Origin: Chromera velia
Lineage: Eukaryota; Sar; Chromeraceae
DNA: 54,236 nt
Assembly: GCA_018398765.1 (NCBI GenBank)
Contig: JAHBMJ010000195.1
Location: 1-54,236, forward strand
Direction of reading: 5' to 3'
A program made the translations under genes and the position numbers. Of this stretch, positions 53,413 through 54,236 are shown one piece after another. The number at the start of each line of letters is the position of its first letter. Position 1 is the first letter of the stretch. The notes under the pieces are model-generated. The model was not told the DNA's origin and did no database searches. It saw only the letters and a program-made list of their open reading frames with translations.

Positions 53413-53678
53413 CAACACCCAGGCTCACCGCGCCAAAATGAACGATCCAGTCTCACTCTCAAGCTATATTCATATATACTGGTGAGCACTGCGCTTCGCT
53501 CCGTGCTCAATGGACCCGGTCGGGCGTTTGTACCTTAGGTGACTGTTGTGGTGAGGAAACGCCAAAGTTGGACTTTGTTAGGTAAAGATTCTTTGTATCG
53601 CTCATGCAGTCGCTTTTTCTTCCTGAGGCTTTGAGTGGCGCGTCCACGAATGAAGAACTCGAGAAGCACTCCGACTTT

Positions 53679-53906
53679 TCAGCCTGGCAAACCAAGTGTC
53701 ATCTTTTGCTTCCTGAAAGACAGCTCATTGATTAAGGAGACGGCAGCAATCAATTGCTTGGCCTTTTGAGGACAATCTGATTTTGTCAGCAGTCCCGAAG
53801 CGACATCGATTGAGAGGTCTACTGCACCGTAAGCTCTATTCTCTGGTGCAGGAGCACGGTGACAAGCTGCTGCGTACAACGTCTTGTTCTTTTGCCTTGC
53901 GTGCTT
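53679..53906 (-). CDS. Possible terminal exon of a further minus-strand gene
   Basis: After an acceptor-like tctctacag, 75 codons read KHARQKNKTLYAAACHRAPA, then GAVDLSIDVASGLLTKSDCP and QLIAAVSLINELSFRKQ to a stop. Composition is natural and helix-rich, but the family is not recognised. A competing plus-strand reading begins where this exon starts: 53912 on, DLIHARCTGFCTMRETHAEE with a GTCAGT donor near 54007. Both cannot be right, and I slightly prefer the minus-strand one. Confidence 0.35.
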   Translation of the reverse strand, partial: KHARQKNKTLYAAACHRAPAPENRAYGAVDLSIDVASGLLTKSDCPQKAKQLIAAVSLINELSFRKQKMTLGLPG

Positions 53907-54236
53907 CTGTAGAGATCTGATTCACGCAAGATGCACTGGGTTCTGCACGATGCGAGAGACGCATGCTGAAGAGCTGCTTTTCGTGGAGCACACAGGAGGG
54001 ATGGAGGTCAGTTCCTTTGTCTGTGTAAGCAGTCAAGCAGAAGCACCAGGCTGCTGTTCGCTAAGGTGTCACAACTTGTGCGTTGATCATGGGGAGGTGG
54101 GACTGCATTGTGTACTCTTCTCTTCTGCAGATCGGCAGAGAAGGGCATGAAAGAAGACACCAAGGGGCGAACAGGGTTCCCTGCCAGTGGAAAGACGACG
54201 AGGCGGCGCGTATCAGGGTGAGTCTCTTTCCCCACT
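53907..54236 (+). other. Right edge: possible plus-strand exons
   Basis: Two acceptor/donor pairs fit plus-strand exons: 53911 to about 54006, and 54131 to about 54210 (acceptor ttctcttctgcag, donor caggGTGAGT). Their peptides are short and unrecognised. The gene, if real, continues beyond the window. Confidence 0.3.

Overview
The window looks like nuclear DNA of a repeat-rich eukaryote, and the best guess is a chromerid alga such as Chromera velia. Reasons for this are spliced genes with many introns, microsatellite-filled introns, AT-rich spacers between GC-rich exons, a chromodomain Ty3/gypsy retrotransposon and hAT/MITE-type elements. The organism is inferred from style only. No operons, RNA genes or CRISPR arrays were seen.

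Left third (1-15.7 kb): the 3' end of a Gly-rich acidic ORF runs in from the edge. It is followed by three families of small inverted-repeat elements that share CTAGG termini, one nested in another, and then by a broken minus-strand ankyrin-repeat gene. A structurally complete but coding-dead Ty3/gypsy chromovirus occupies 4678-10428, with 320-bp LTRs, a GATAT target duplication, PBS and PPT. An assembly gap follows at 10798-10992. An intronless plus-strand gene at 11350-11988 encodes a linker-histone-like winged helix with a C-terminal cysteine cluster.

Middle (15.7-33.1 kb): one large minus-strand gene (15684-28930, at least 14 exons, over 2,000 residues, function not recognised) faces a plus-strand gene (29969-33115, four exons) for a secreted or lysosomal S28 serine peptidase. 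About 1 kb of shared upstream DNA separates them. The introns of the large gene hold CA, GA and TCAG microsatellites, a 36-bp minisatellite, a MITE with 67-bp perfect inverted repeats, and about 730 bp of homopyrimidine pentamers. Many of its 5' splice sites read GTCAG rather than GTRAG.

Right (31.0-54.2 kb): a tandem segmental duplication starts inside intron 2 of the peptidase gene. Unit A is 31010-38839 and unit B is 38840-47261; all breakpoints share the 8-mer TGCCGTAC. Each unit carries peptidase exons 3-4, an inverted-repeat element, an array of ~200-bp satellite repeats, and a hAT-like element that encodes a BED-like zinc finger and sits inside the array. The unit B peptidase copy lacks exons 1-2 and has a nonsense codon. 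Its differences from copy A are almost all G:C to A:T transitions. Beyond the duplication lies a minus-strand gene (47550 to about 52832) assembled from repeated exon pairs and ending in a HEPN-like RNxxAH segment. The last kilobase holds only tentative exons.
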